This document shows, piece by piece, positions 56,829 to 64,000 of a stretch of DNA of 64,000 nt. This DNA is from Streptomyces sp. B3I8 (GTDB lineage: Bacteria; Actinomycetota; Actinomycetes; Streptomycetales; Streptomycetaceae). The stretch's first letter is position 1. Each line of letters opens with the position of its first letter. The notes below the pieces were generated by a model. It saw nothing but the letters and a program-made list of their open reading frames with translations. It searched no databases and had not been told where the DNA came from. Where the stretch lies: positions 6,523,501 through 6,587,500 of the forward strand of contig NZ_JAUSYN010000002.1 in the NCBI RefSeq assembly GCF_030816915.1, written 5' to 3'. Position numbers and translations under genes: made by a program.

Positions 56829-57833
56829 TCAGGGGGCGGCGGGGGCGATCAACCCCACCGCCCGCGCCAGCCGCCCGTACGAATCCGTCAGTGCCGCGCG
56901 CCCGTACGTACTCGTCGTCACCAGCACCTCCTCCGCCCCCGTTTCTCCCACCACCCGCGCCAACTCCGCCGCGACCTCCTCCTCCGTCCCGGCGACATGC
57001 CCCCGCAACCCCGCCTCGTACAGCTCCCGTTCCTTCCCCGTCATGGCCCGCCCCTCCACCGTCTCCACCGCCGGCAGCGGCGGGAACGCCCCGTGCGTCC
57101 GGGCGTACGCCATCGACCACGCCTCCGGCTTCAACAGCCGCCGCGCCTCCTGTGCCGTACCGGCCACGGCCACCGTCCCGGAGATCACCACGTACGGCCG
57201 TTCCGCCCACACCGAGGGGCGGAACGCCGCCCGGTACTGCTCGATGCCCCGCAGCATCCGCTCCCGGTTCCGCAGGTCACCGATGACCATCGGCAGCCCC
57301 GCCCGCGCGGCGATCCGCGCCCCCTCGCCCATGGCGAGGACGAACGGAGGCACCGTCAGCCCCTCGGACGGGCGTGCGTGCACCCCGGTGGGGGAGGTGC
57401 CGCGGAACCAGCCGAGCAACTCCTCGAGCTGTCCGGCGAAATCGTCGGCCTCGTCCTTGCCCACGCCCAGTGCCCGCCGCACCCCGCCGGTGAAGCCGAC
57501 CGAGCGGCCCAGCCCCATGTCGATCCGCCCGGGGAACAGCGACTCCAGCACCCCGAACTGCTCCGCCACCACCAGCGGCCGGTGGTTGGGCAGCATCACC
57601 CCGCCCGTGCCGACCCGGATCGTCCGGGTCGCCGCGGCGACGGCCGCCGCGAGCACGGTCGGCGCGGAACCGGCGACCCCGGGCACGCCGTGGTGCTCGG
57701 CGACCCAGAAGCGGTGGAAGCCGAGCCGTTCCGCCTCGCGCGCCAGCGCCACCGTGTCCCGCAGCGCCTCGCCCGCGTCGTGCCCCTCCCGGATCCGCGA
57801 CCGGTCGAGCACGGAGAACCTGGTCCCTGCCAT
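56829..57833 (-). CDS. LLM-class flavin-dependent oxidoreductase
   Basis: 334 residues. Luciferase-like TIM barrel: MAGTRFSVLDRSRIREGHD, REAERLGFHRFWVAEHHGVPG, TIRVGTGGVMLPNHRPL, FPGRIDMGLGRSVGFTGG and ATRT/GTEEEVAAEL at the end. Binds reduced flavin, likely F420 or FMN; substrate unknown. ATG 57833 chosen because the family starts at MAGTRFSVLD; a GTG at 57848 would add five residues. The last codons fall in a variant of the dispersed repeat. Confidence 0.9.
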   Translation of the reverse strand: MAGTRFSVLDRSRIREGHDAGEALRDTVALAREAERLGFHRFWVAEHHGVPGVAGSAPTVLAAAVAAATRTIRVGTGGVMLPNHRPLVVAEQFGVLESLFPGRIDMGLGRSVGFTGGVRRALGVGKDEADDFAGQLEELLGWFRGTSPTGVHARPSEGLTVPPFVLAMGEGARIAARAGLPMVIGDLRNRERMLRGIEQYRAAFRPSVWAERPYVVISGTVAVAGTAQEARRLLKPEAWSMAYARTHGAFPPLPAVETVEGRAMTGKERELYEAGLRGHVAGTEEEVAAELARVVGETGAEEVLVTTSTYGRAALTDSYGRLARAVGLIAPAAP

Positions 57834-58135
57834 GACTGAGCTGCTCACCTACACGTCAACACCTCAGCCGACGCCCGATTCCCGGAGCGGGTGTTCTGTG
57901 GCACTGATATGTGAACGAGGTGATCGCGAAACCCCGGTGACAGCGTTCGGCCGGAACGGCGAACGCCGAGGCTCCGCCTCGCATGTCTCACGTGTGGCGG
58001 ACGGGACGGCCGAAGAAGGCTGACATCACCGGGGCCCGACCGCCGCCGGGAGTGTGGTGGCCCCACCGGCACGCGGCCGGGGCCCGCCGCGCGGGCCCCG
58101 GCCGGTGGTGCGCGACGCCGTCGCGCCGCGCGGGG
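57834..58135. other. intergenic region LLM gene / streptogrisin
   Basis: 302 bp. It carries the LLM promoter side (57834-57960) and the streptogrisin terminator (58074-58104). No gene seen. Confidence 0.5.
58074..58104 (-). terminator. streptogrisin gene terminator
   Basis: 12-bp perfect GC stem (58074-58085 with 58093-58104), 7-nt loop, about 30 bp beyond the stop codon. Confidence 0.75.
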
Positions 58136-59509
58136 TCAGACCTTCTGCCACAGCGCCGGCGTCGTGGCCGGCTGCCACACGCTCTGCGCCTGGTGCGGCT
58201 GGAGGCACACGTACGTGACACCGCCGTACGTCACCTTCGCGCCCACGTCGTAGACCGCGCCCGCCGCCCAGGTGCCGGACTGCGGCTCCGGGGTGGTGTC
58301 CGGCGTCTGCGCCGTCGCCGTGTCGGTGGTGAGGGTCAGCCCGAAGGCGCTCAGCGCCGGGTTGACCGGCTGGTAGTACGTCGTCCCGCCGTTCGTGCAG
58401 TCGCCGGAGCCGCCGGAGGTGACGCCCTGCGCCTGGCTGCCGGAGACGTACGGGCCGCCGGAGTCGCCGGGCTCGGCGCACACCGTCGTCCGGGTCACCC
58501 CGTTCACCGTGCCCTCCGGGTAGGTCACGCTCGTGTCGTGCTGCTGGATGGTGCCGCAGTGCCAGCCCGTGGTGGAGCCCGAGCGGCAGACCGAGGCGCC
58601 CACCAGCGCCTCCACGGAGCCGGACACCGTCACGTTCGCGCCGCCCTCGCCCCTGACGTACGGAGTGGCGGTCCAGTCGTCGTTGGTGGCGACCCAGGAG
58701 TAGTCGTGGCCGGGGAACACCGAGTCCTGGAAGGTGCCCTGGTCCACCTGGTTGTACCCGGCCGTCGTGTCGCCCGCGCTCCCGCAGTGCCCGGCGGACA
58801 CGAAGCCCTGCTGCTCGCCCTCGGTGACGGAGAACCCGACGGAGCAGCGGGCCTCGTCGTTGATGTAGTACGCGTCGCCGCCGACGATGTCGTACAGCGC
58901 GCGCGGCAGGTCCTTGGACACCGTCACCGCGACCCGGTGCCGGTCCACCTTGGCGGCCTTCAGCAGTTCGTCCGCCGCCGCCCTGCTGGTGGCCTGCACC
59001 GTCACCCGGTTGTTGACGATGTCGACGTAACGCACCGGCGTACGGCGTCCGCGCGCGGCGGTGGCGGCCTTGTCCAGCTTCTGCTTGACGTTCCGGAGAT
59101 CGGCCAGTCTCACCTTGACCACCTTGGCGTCCGCGCCGCCCGCCTCGATGGCGGCGACGTCCGCCTTGTCCGTCGTGGCGACGGTCAGCCCGGCCGACGT
59201 CCTGCCGTGCACCCAGGCGCCGGCGAAGCGGTCGCCGAGCGCGTTGCGCAGCCGCCCGGCCCGGGTGCCCGCCTCCGCCTCGTTCGACAGCCGCCGCCGG
59301 GCCTCGGTCGCGGTCAGCCCCAGGTCGCGCCGCAGCGCGTGCAGGACCTCGGCCGACGGCCGGTCGGCCCCGAGGGTCCGCGCCGCCGAGGGGCCGTCGG
59401 CGGGCGGTAGGGACGAGGCGGTGGCCGTCGCCTGGGACGGGCTCGCCAGCACGAGCGAACCGAGCACGGTCAGGACGGCACAGCCTGCGCCGACGTGTCT
59501 ACGGGCCAT
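58136..59509 (-). CDS. streptogrisin C-type serine protease with chitin-binding domain
   Basis: 457 residues, the length of streptogrisin C. Signal peptide (VGAGCAVLTVLGSLVLA), propeptide (~45-200, VVKVRLADLRNVKQKLD), a mature S1E domain with His241 (SAGHCG), Asp269 (GHDYSWV) and Ser350 (EPGDSGGPY), a Thr/Pro linker and a C-terminal CBM5/12-like domain (TWAAGAVYDVGAKVTYGGV...WQP). Secreted and self-activated; the chitin-binding end may target fungal or insect walls. ATG has GAGGGAG upstream. Confidence 0.95.
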   Translation of the reverse strand: MARRHVGAGCAVLTVLGSLVLASPSQATATASSLPPADGPSAARTLGADRPSAEVLHALRRDLGLTATEARRRLSNEAEAGTRAGRLRNALGDRFAGAWVHGRTSAGLTVATTDKADVAAIEAGGADAKVVKVRLADLRNVKQKLDKAATAARGRRTPVRYVDIVNNRVTVQATSRAAADELLKAAKVDRHRVAVTVSKDLPRALYDIVGGDAYYINDEARCSVGFSVTEGEQQGFVSAGHCGSAGDTTAGYNQVDQGTFQDSVFPGHDYSWVATNDDWTATPYVRGEGGANVTVSGSVEALVGASVCRSGSTTGWHCGTIQQHDTSVTYPEGTVNGVTRTTVCAEPGDSGGPYVSGSQAQGVTSGGSGDCTNGGTTYYQPVNPALSAFGLTLTTDTATAQTPDTTPEPQSGTWAAGAVYDVGAKVTYGGVTYVCLQPHQAQSVWQPATTPALWQKV

Positions 59510-59830
59510 CAGGTGGTACTCCCTCAGCTTCGACGGATCTGGGAACCTCGCGGAACCTCTCGAAGCCGTAGACATTGCCGGAAATGCGGCAAATAATTCC
59601 GGTATTGACCCGTTCCGGGTGCAGTCGGCGGCAAACCGGCCGTTGTGTGATGAACACGCCCGCGTCTTTCGCCCGCACGGAGGACGGCAGGTCCGTCAGT
59701 TCGTCAGCCGACCGGGCCTGTTCTCCTCCGTCCGTGGGACGAGCGGGGTTTCCGTTCGCGTGTCGCGCGCTCGCCCTGCCAGCGTGGGCCCGCCCGGGGC
59801 GAGCGCCCCGGCAGGCGGAAGGAGTCGAAG
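59510..59830. other. divergent promoter region, streptogrisin / small secreted gene
   Basis: 321 bp. An A/T-rich island at 59560-59620 carries an inverted repeat (59575-59602). The plus-strand gene has RBS AAGGAG near 59819. No gene seen. Confidence 0.5.
59575..59602. promoter_or_regulatory. overlapping inverted repeats in the divergent promoter region
   Basis: TTGCCG-n6-CGGCAA (59575-59580, 59587-59592) overlaps CCGGAA-n13-TTCCGG (59578-59583, 59597-59602), in an A/T-rich patch 66 bp before the streptogrisin start. A plausible operator; the binding protein is unknown. Confidence 0.4.
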
Positions 59831-60070
59831 GTGACGGTTGGTGAGTCCCGTACGGGGGTGCGTAGGGCGGTCGTCCTGGCCATGGGAGGCGGCCTCATGC
59901 TCCTCCCCGCCGGCACGGCGCACGCCGACGGCGGCATCGCCACGGGGTCGGCGGCCGGACGGGTGACCGAGGTGGCCTACCCGGTGGCGGAGACGGCGCT
60001 GCGGGAGGCTCCGCACATGCTGCCCGAGGAGGTGGCCCGGGTCAGGTCCGCTCCGTCAGCGGGATCCTGA
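59831..60070 (+). CDS. small secreted protein
   Basis: 79 residues. Basic start, hydrophobic segment (VVLAMGGGLMLLPAGTAHA with signal peptidase site AHA-DG) and a ~45-residue mature part (ATGSAAGRVTEVAYPVAETA) without Cys. GTG start with AAGGAG upstream. Its end overlaps the 3' end of the opposing kinase gene by 29 bp. No family recognised. Confidence 0.6.
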   Translation: MTVGESRTGVRRAVVLAMGGGLMLLPAGTAHADGGIATGSAAGRVTEVAYPVAETALREAPHMLPEEVARVRSAPSAGS

Positions 60071-61739
60071 GCGTGAACGTGGTCGCGCCGGGACCGCCCG
60101 TGACGTCGACGGTGCCGCCGTGCGCCTCGACCAGGGAACGGACGACCGCGAGCCCCAGCCCGCTGCCGCCGCGGTCGCGGGTACGGGCCTTGTCGACCCG
60201 GTAGAACCGGTCGAAGATCCGCCCCCGGTCGGCGGCGGGTATCCCGGGCCCGGCGTCGGTGACCCGGACGACCGCGGCGCCGCACCCGCCGGGCGAGACA
60301 CCCGATACCCCGGTCGCCCCGGCCGCCCCGATTCCCCCGGTTCGCTCGGCTCCCTCCGAGCCCTGGGACGCGCCGGACCCGCCGGATCTGCCGGACGCGG
60401 CGAACCCGTCGGACGCGGCGGCCGGTGTCCGGGCGGACGCCCGGCGGAGGGCTTGGCGCGGCGCCGGGCGGAGCGCTTGGCGGGACGTCTGACGGGATGC
60501 CTGGCAGGGCACCGGTGCCGGTGCCCCCGCCGGTACCTCCGCCGGCGTCTCCACGGCCACCTCCACCGACACCTTCGTACCGGCCGGGGTGTGCACCGCC
60601 GCGTTGGCGAGCAGGTTGTCCACCACCTGGCGGATCCGCGCCGGGTCGAACCGCAGCAGCAGCTCGCCCGGCCCGGTCGTGACCGTCAGCGGACGGTCCG
60701 GGTGACTGGCACGGAACGCGTCCGCCGCCCGCCGCACCAGCTCCACCAGATCGGTCTCCTCCGGTCGCAGCGGCGCCTCCACCTCCGCCGCGTCCAGCCG
60801 GGCGAGCAGCAGCAGATCGTCCAGGAGCACCCCCATCCGGGCCGCCTCCGCGCGCAGCCGGGCCAGGTGCCGGTCCCGTTCCTCGGGGGAGTGGGCGGGC
60901 GCGTACTGGAACAGGTCCGCGTAGCCCCGTACCGACATCAGCGGGGTGCGCAGCTCGTGCGAGGCGTCCGCGACGAACCGCCGCAGCCGCCGCTCGGCCT
61001 CCGCGCGTACCACCAGCGAGTCGTCGATGTGCTCCAGCATCGTGTTGAACGCCGAGCGCAGCTCCTGGATCTCCGGGGCGCCGCTGCGGCCGTCGGCGCG
61101 CACCGGCAGCCGCCCCGAGTCGGTCAGGTCGTGCGAGGTGATGTCGTGCGCGGTCGCCGCGAGGTCGCTCAGCGGTCGCAGGCCGCGCCGCAGCACCGCC
61201 CGTCCGGCCACCACGAGGGCGACCAGCGCCGCCGCGAACGTCACCACCTGCACGGTGATCAGCCGCCGGGTGGTCGCCCGCACGTCCGCCAGCGGGGCGG
61301 CGCTGACCAGGACCACCCCGCGCTCCACCGAGCACGCCCGCAGCAGATACGCGCCCTCGCCGGGGATCTCCGCGGTCCGGGTCAGATGTTCGGAGCCCGA
61401 GGCCGGCTGCGCCTCGGCGACGGCCGCGAGCGCGCCGGTGGCGGCCGGCACGTCGGCGGGGCGGCGCAGCTCGGCGTGTCCGTCCTTCACCTCGTACACG
61501 GCGGTGTACCAGCCGTAGTAGGGGCGCCGCTCCACCGTGCCGTGCGCCTTCGCGTCCTTGGTCTGCACGATCTGCACGAGCTTCATCTGCTCGGCGAGCT
61601 GGCGTTCCTGGTACTGCCGCATGTACATCGTCAGCGCGGTGCCGACCACCGCGAACACCACGAGCGACAGCGCGCCCACCCCCAGTGCCAACCGGGTGCC
61701 GAGGCGCAGCTTCCACCGGGGCCGGGGCGGGCGCCTCAC
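60042..61739 (-). CDS. sensor histidine kinase with low-complexity insert in the ATPase domain
   Basis: 565 residues. Two membrane helices (LALGVGALSLVVFAVVGTAL; ITVQVVTFAAALVALVVAG) flank an extracellular sensor (~45-160). HAMP, then HisKA with His261 (DASHELRTPLMS), then an HATPase with the N box VVDNLLANAAVHTPAG. About 90 residues rich in Ala, Ser, Arg and Gly interrupt the domain before VTDAGPGIP, DRFYRVDKARTRDRGGSGLG. GTG start overlaps the response regulator stop (GTGA). Phosphorylates the OmpR-type partner. Confidence 0.92.
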   Translation of the reverse strand: MRRPPRPRWKLRLGTRLALGVGALSLVVFAVVGTALTMYMRQYQERQLAEQMKLVQIVQTKDAKAHGTVERRPYYGWYTAVYEVKDGHAELRRPADVPAATGALAAVAEAQPASGSEHLTRTAEIPGEGAYLLRACSVERGVVLVSAAPLADVRATTRRLITVQVVTFAAALVALVVAGRAVLRRGLRPLSDLAATAHDITSHDLTDSGRLPVRADGRSGAPEIQELRSAFNTMLEHIDDSLVVRAEAERRLRRFVADASHELRTPLMSVRGYADLFQYAPAHSPEERDRHLARLRAEAARMGVLLDDLLLLARLDAAEVEAPLRPEETDLVELVRRAADAFRASHPDRPLTVTTGPGELLLRFDPARIRQVVDNLLANAAVHTPAGTKVSVEVAVETPAEVPAGAPAPVPCQASRQTSRQALRPAPRQALRRASARTPAAASDGFAASGRSGGSGASQGSEGAERTGGIGAAGATGVSGVSPGGCGAAVVRVTDAGPGIPAADRGRIFDRFYRVDKARTRDRGGSGLGLAVVRSLVEAHGGTVDVTGGPGATTFTLRIPLTERT

Positions 61740-62443
61740 TCGGCGGCCCGCCGCGCCACGTACCCGACCCCGCGCACGGTGTGGATCAGGGGCACCGCGC
61801 CGCCGTCGGCCGCCTCCAGCTTGCGGCGCAGCCGGCTGACGACCAGTTCCACCACGTTGGACCGGCCGCCGAAGCCGTACTGCCAGACGTCGTCGAGGAT
61901 CTGTGCCTTGGTCAGCACGGCGGGCGATCCGCGCAGCAGACAGCGCAGCACGTCGTACTCGGTGGGGGTCAGTGCGAGGAGCCGGTCGCCGCGCCGGACC
62001 TCCCGGGTGTCCTCGTCCATCGTCAGGTCCGCGACCCGCAGTACGGAGCGGGGACCGCCGGGGCCGAGGCTGCGGCGCAGTACCGTGCGCAGCCGGGCCA
62101 TCAGCTCCTCCACGGCGAACGGTTTGACGAGGTAGTCGTCGCCGCCCCGGGTGAGTCCGGCGACGCGGTCGGCGACACCGTCGCGGGCGGTGAGGAAGAC
62201 GACGGGGACGCCCATGCCGGCGCCGCGCAGCCGGTCCAGCACACCGAAGCCGTCGATGCCGGGGAGCATCAGGTCCAGTACGACGATGTCCGGCCGGAAC
62301 GCGGCGGCGCGGGTCAGCGCCTCCTCGCCGGAGTACGCGGTGACCGCCTCCCAGCCCTCGTAACGGGCGACGGTGGCCACGAGATCGGCGATGGGGGGAT
62401 CGTCGTCGACGACGAGCAGCCGAACGGGGTTCACGCCCCCCAT
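61736..62443 (-). CDS. OmpR-family response regulator
   Basis: 235 residues. Receiver (RLLVVDDDPPIADLVATVAR, Asp in DIVVLDLMLPGIDGFG, Lys in YLVKPFAVEEL) and a C-terminal winged helix (LALTPTEYDVLRCLLRG, SNVVELVVSRLRRKL, IHTVRGVGYVARRA). The start may be ATG 62443 or GTG 62434 (GGGGGG just upstream). Partner of the overlapping kinase. Confidence 0.94.
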   Translation of the reverse strand: MGGVNPVRLLVVDDDPPIADLVATVARYEGWEAVTAYSGEEALTRAAAFRPDIVVLDLMLPGIDGFGVLDRLRGAGMGVPVVFLTARDGVADRVAGLTRGGDDYLVKPFAVEELMARLRTVLRRSLGPGGPRSVLRVADLTMDEDTREVRRGDRLLALTPTEYDVLRCLLRGSPAVLTKAQILDDVWQYGFGGRSNVVELVVSRLRRKLEAADGGAVPLIHTVRGVGYVARRAAE

Positions 62444-62502
62444 TCTGCGGTACGCCGGACGGGGGCGGGCGCCGGGTGTCTGCCGCCGCCCCCGCGCGGG
62501 CC

Positions 62503-62718
62503 CTACTCCTCGCCGTCGAGCCTGAAGCCCACCTTCAGGCCGACCTGGTAGTGCTCGATCTCGCCGTTCTCGATGTGGCCCCGGACCTGGGTCACCTCGA
62601 ACCAGTCCAGGTTGCGCAGCGTCTGGGACGCCCGCGAGATGCCCTTGCGGATCGCGTCGTCGACGCCCTCCGTCGAGGTGCCGACGATCTCGGTCACGCG
62701 GTACACGTTGTCGGACAT
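62503..62718 (-). CDS. dodecin family flavin-binding protein
   Basis: 71 residues: VYRVTEIVGTSTEGVDDAIRKG, LDWFEVTQVRGHIENGEIEHY and YQVGLKVGFRLDGEE. Dodecins assemble into a hollow dodecamer that stores FMN/riboflavin or CoA. The Trp and the Gln-Val/His pattern of the flavin pocket are present. ATG follows GAGAGG. Confidence 0.93.
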   Translation of the reverse strand: MSDNVYRVTEIVGTSTEGVDDAIRKGISRASQTLRNLDWFEVTQVRGHIENGEIEHYQVGLKVGFRLDGEE

Positions 62719-62817
62719 GTGCGATGCCTCTCTCCACGGTGACGGTTGCGCGCACGCATGCGTCACTCCACCGTGCCGCAGGCGGCGCCACCCCGCGAGG
62801 CGGCGCCGCCGCACCGG

Positions 62818-63780
62818 TCAGCGGACCGTGCTGAGCGAGAGCGCGAACCTCCCGCCGCGGTCCGTCCACCAGTGACCGAGCTCCAGCCCGGCAGCGGCCA
62901 GCTCCCCGCGTACCCCGTCCGCGCGGAACTTCGCCGAGACCTCCGTGCGCAGTTCCTCGCCTGCCGCGAAGTCGACGGCCAGGCCGAGCGCGCGGATCTT
63001 CACGGTCTGGGCCGTGCGCGACCGCAGCCGCATCTCGATCCACTCCTGGGCGGCGTCCCACCGGGCGACGTGCTCGAACGCGTCGGGGTCGAAGTCGCCG
63101 CCGAGTTCGCGGTTGACCACGTTCAGCACGTTCTTGTTGAACGCGGCCGTCACGCCCGCCGCGTCGTCGTACGCCGCGACGAGCACCGACTCGTCCTTGA
63201 CCAGGTCCGTGCCGAGCAGCAGCGTGTCGCCGGGCGCCAGCAGGGCCCGTACGGAGGCGAGGAACACGGCCCGCTCCCCGGGCACCAGATTGCCGACGGT
63301 GCCGCCGAGGAACGCCACCAGCCGGGGTCCGGGGGTGTCCGGCAGGGTGAGGGAGGTGGTGAAGTCGGCGAGCAGCGCGTGCACGTCGAGCCCCGGGTAC
63401 TCCTCGGCCAGCGCGTGGCCCGCCCGGCGCAGGGCGCTGTCGCTGACGTCGACGGGCACGTAGGTGCGCAGCCCGGTCATGGCGTCCAGCAGGTGCCGGG
63501 TCTTCTCGGAGGACCCGGAGCCCAGTTCGACGAGCGTGCGCGCGCCGGCCGCGGCGGCGATCTCGCCCGAGCGGGCCCGGAGGATCTCCCGCTCGGCGCG
63601 CGTGGGGTAGTACTCGGGCAGTTCGGTGATCTTTTCGAACAGTTCGCTGCCGTGGGCGTCGTAGAACCACTTCGGCGGCAGGGTCTTGGGGGTGCCGGTG
63701 AGGCCGCGGCGTACGTCGGTGCGCAGCGCGGTCTCGGTGGCGCCCTCGGGGAGGGTGCGGGTGAGAAGGAACGGGCTCAC
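62818..63780 (-). CDS. egtD: L-histidine N(alpha)-methyltransferase EgtD
   Basis: 320 residues. Trimethylates histidine to hercynine, the first committed step of ergothioneine synthesis. SAM motif [41 protein letters not shown] and the substrate region [15 protein letters not shown], with the family N-terminus ([23 protein letters not shown]). GTG start overlaps the egtC stop (GTGA). Confidence 0.96.
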   Translation of the reverse strand: MSPFLLTRTLPEGATETALRTDVRRGLTGTPKTLPPKWFYDAHGSELFEKITELPEYYPTRAEREILRARSGEIAAAAGARTLVELGSGSSEKTRHLLDAMTGLRTYVPVDVSDSALRRAGHALAEEYPGLDVHALLADFTTSLTLPDTPGPRLVAFLGGTVGNLVPGERAVFLASVRALLAPGDTLLLGTDLVKDESVLVAAYDDAAGVTAAFNKNVLNVVNRELGGDFDPDAFEHVARWDAAQEWIEMRLRSRTAQTVKIRALGLAVDFAAGEELRTEVSAKFRADGVRGELAAAGLELGHWWTDRGGRFALSLSTVR

Positions 63781-64000
63781 GTACGGGGCTCCTTCGGTGG
63801 TGCGGTGGGTGCGGACGGCACCGGGCCGGGCTCGGGCTCCTTCAGGGGCGTGAGCAGGACGTCGGTGCGGCTCGCGGCGAGCAGGGTGCGGTCGGGGACC
63901 TCGTGCCAGTGCGGGTCGTCGTCGTACGGCTCGGAGGCGACGACCGTGCGGCGGCCGGGTTCGGTCAGGTACCAGAGCGTGTCGCCCCAGGCGGTGGCGA
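63777..64000 (-). CDS. egtC: gamma-glutamyl-hercynylcysteine S-oxide hydrolase EgtC (C-terminal fragment)
   Basis: The visible C-terminal ~74 residues read [40 protein letters not shown] and a Pro-rich end, typical of the C-terminus of class II glutamine amidotransferase EgtC. The start lies beyond the window. Same strand and 4-nt overlap with egtD, so an egt operon continues to the right. Confidence 0.85.
   Translation of the reverse strand, partial: ATAWGDTLWYLTEPGRRTVVASEPYDDDPHWHEVPDRTLLAASRTDVLLTPLKEPEPGPVPSAPTAPPKEPRT

Overview
The window reads as part of a Streptomyces chromosome. Codons end in G or C almost everywhere, GTG and TTG starts are common, and the gene content is typical of the genus: an AfsR/SARP-type regulator, a PAS-GAF-SpoIIE phosphatase, a streptogrisin C-type protease, an Rpf-LysM-M23 wall hydrolase, a class F sortase, a DUF574 methyltransferase and the ergothioneine genes. 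I saw no rRNA, tRNA, CRISPR array, transposase, prophage or integrase.

Layout. 0-8 kb: tail of a proline-rich protein, gnd, an Rpf/LysM/M23 hydrolase, a DMT transporter, and the ADP-glucose pair glgA (GlgM-like) and glgC. 8-13.6 kb: a secreted PA14-GH2 glycosidase and a GH92 alpha-mannosidase downstream of a LacI-type operator. 13.8-23.5 kb: a WS/DGAT acyltransferase with a frameshift, a zinc-ribbon SDR protein, two small proteins, a lipase-maturation-factor membrane protein, a PP2C signalling protein, an Fpg/Nei glycosylase and an orphan anti-sigma factor. 23.8-29.6 kb: NlpC/P60 protein, ECF sigma, VanX-like dipeptidase and a large SARP regulator, all on the minus strand. 30-34.9 kb: a lipoprotein, a small secreted crystallin-fold-like protein, a second ECF sigma, a universal stress protein and a polysaccharide deacetylase.

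34.9-40.7 kb is a cell-surface block: class F sortase, two paralogous secreted proteins with C-terminal membrane anchors, a DUF4239 membrane protein with a proline-rich wall-spanning protein, and a Y-x4-D repeat lipoprotein. 41-50.2 kb: a DUF574 methyltransferase overlapping a PAS-GGDEF-EAL protein, then a NarL-type two-component system, a small anchored protein and a MacB-type ABC transporter. 50.4-54.8 kb: a LysR regulator divergent from sdhCAB. 55-57.8 kb: an OlsB/OlsA-like acyltransferase pair and a luciferase-like monooxygenase. 58-64 kb: streptogrisin C, a small secreted protein, an OmpR-type two-component system whose kinase has a low-complexity insert, dodecin, egtD and the end of egtC.

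The theme is envelope and surface biology (wall hydrolysis, sortase, DD-dipeptidase, envelope sensing) mixed with central metabolism. The best leads outside ordinary genes are a family of GC-rich intergenic hairpin repeats sharing an identical 16-mer in four places, a 10-bp tandem array after glgC made of units that pair with each other, a class F sortase with a paralogous substrate-like pair lacking LPxTG, the overlap of a SAM methyltransferase with a c-di-GMP enzyme, and an orphan 57-residue peptide gene.
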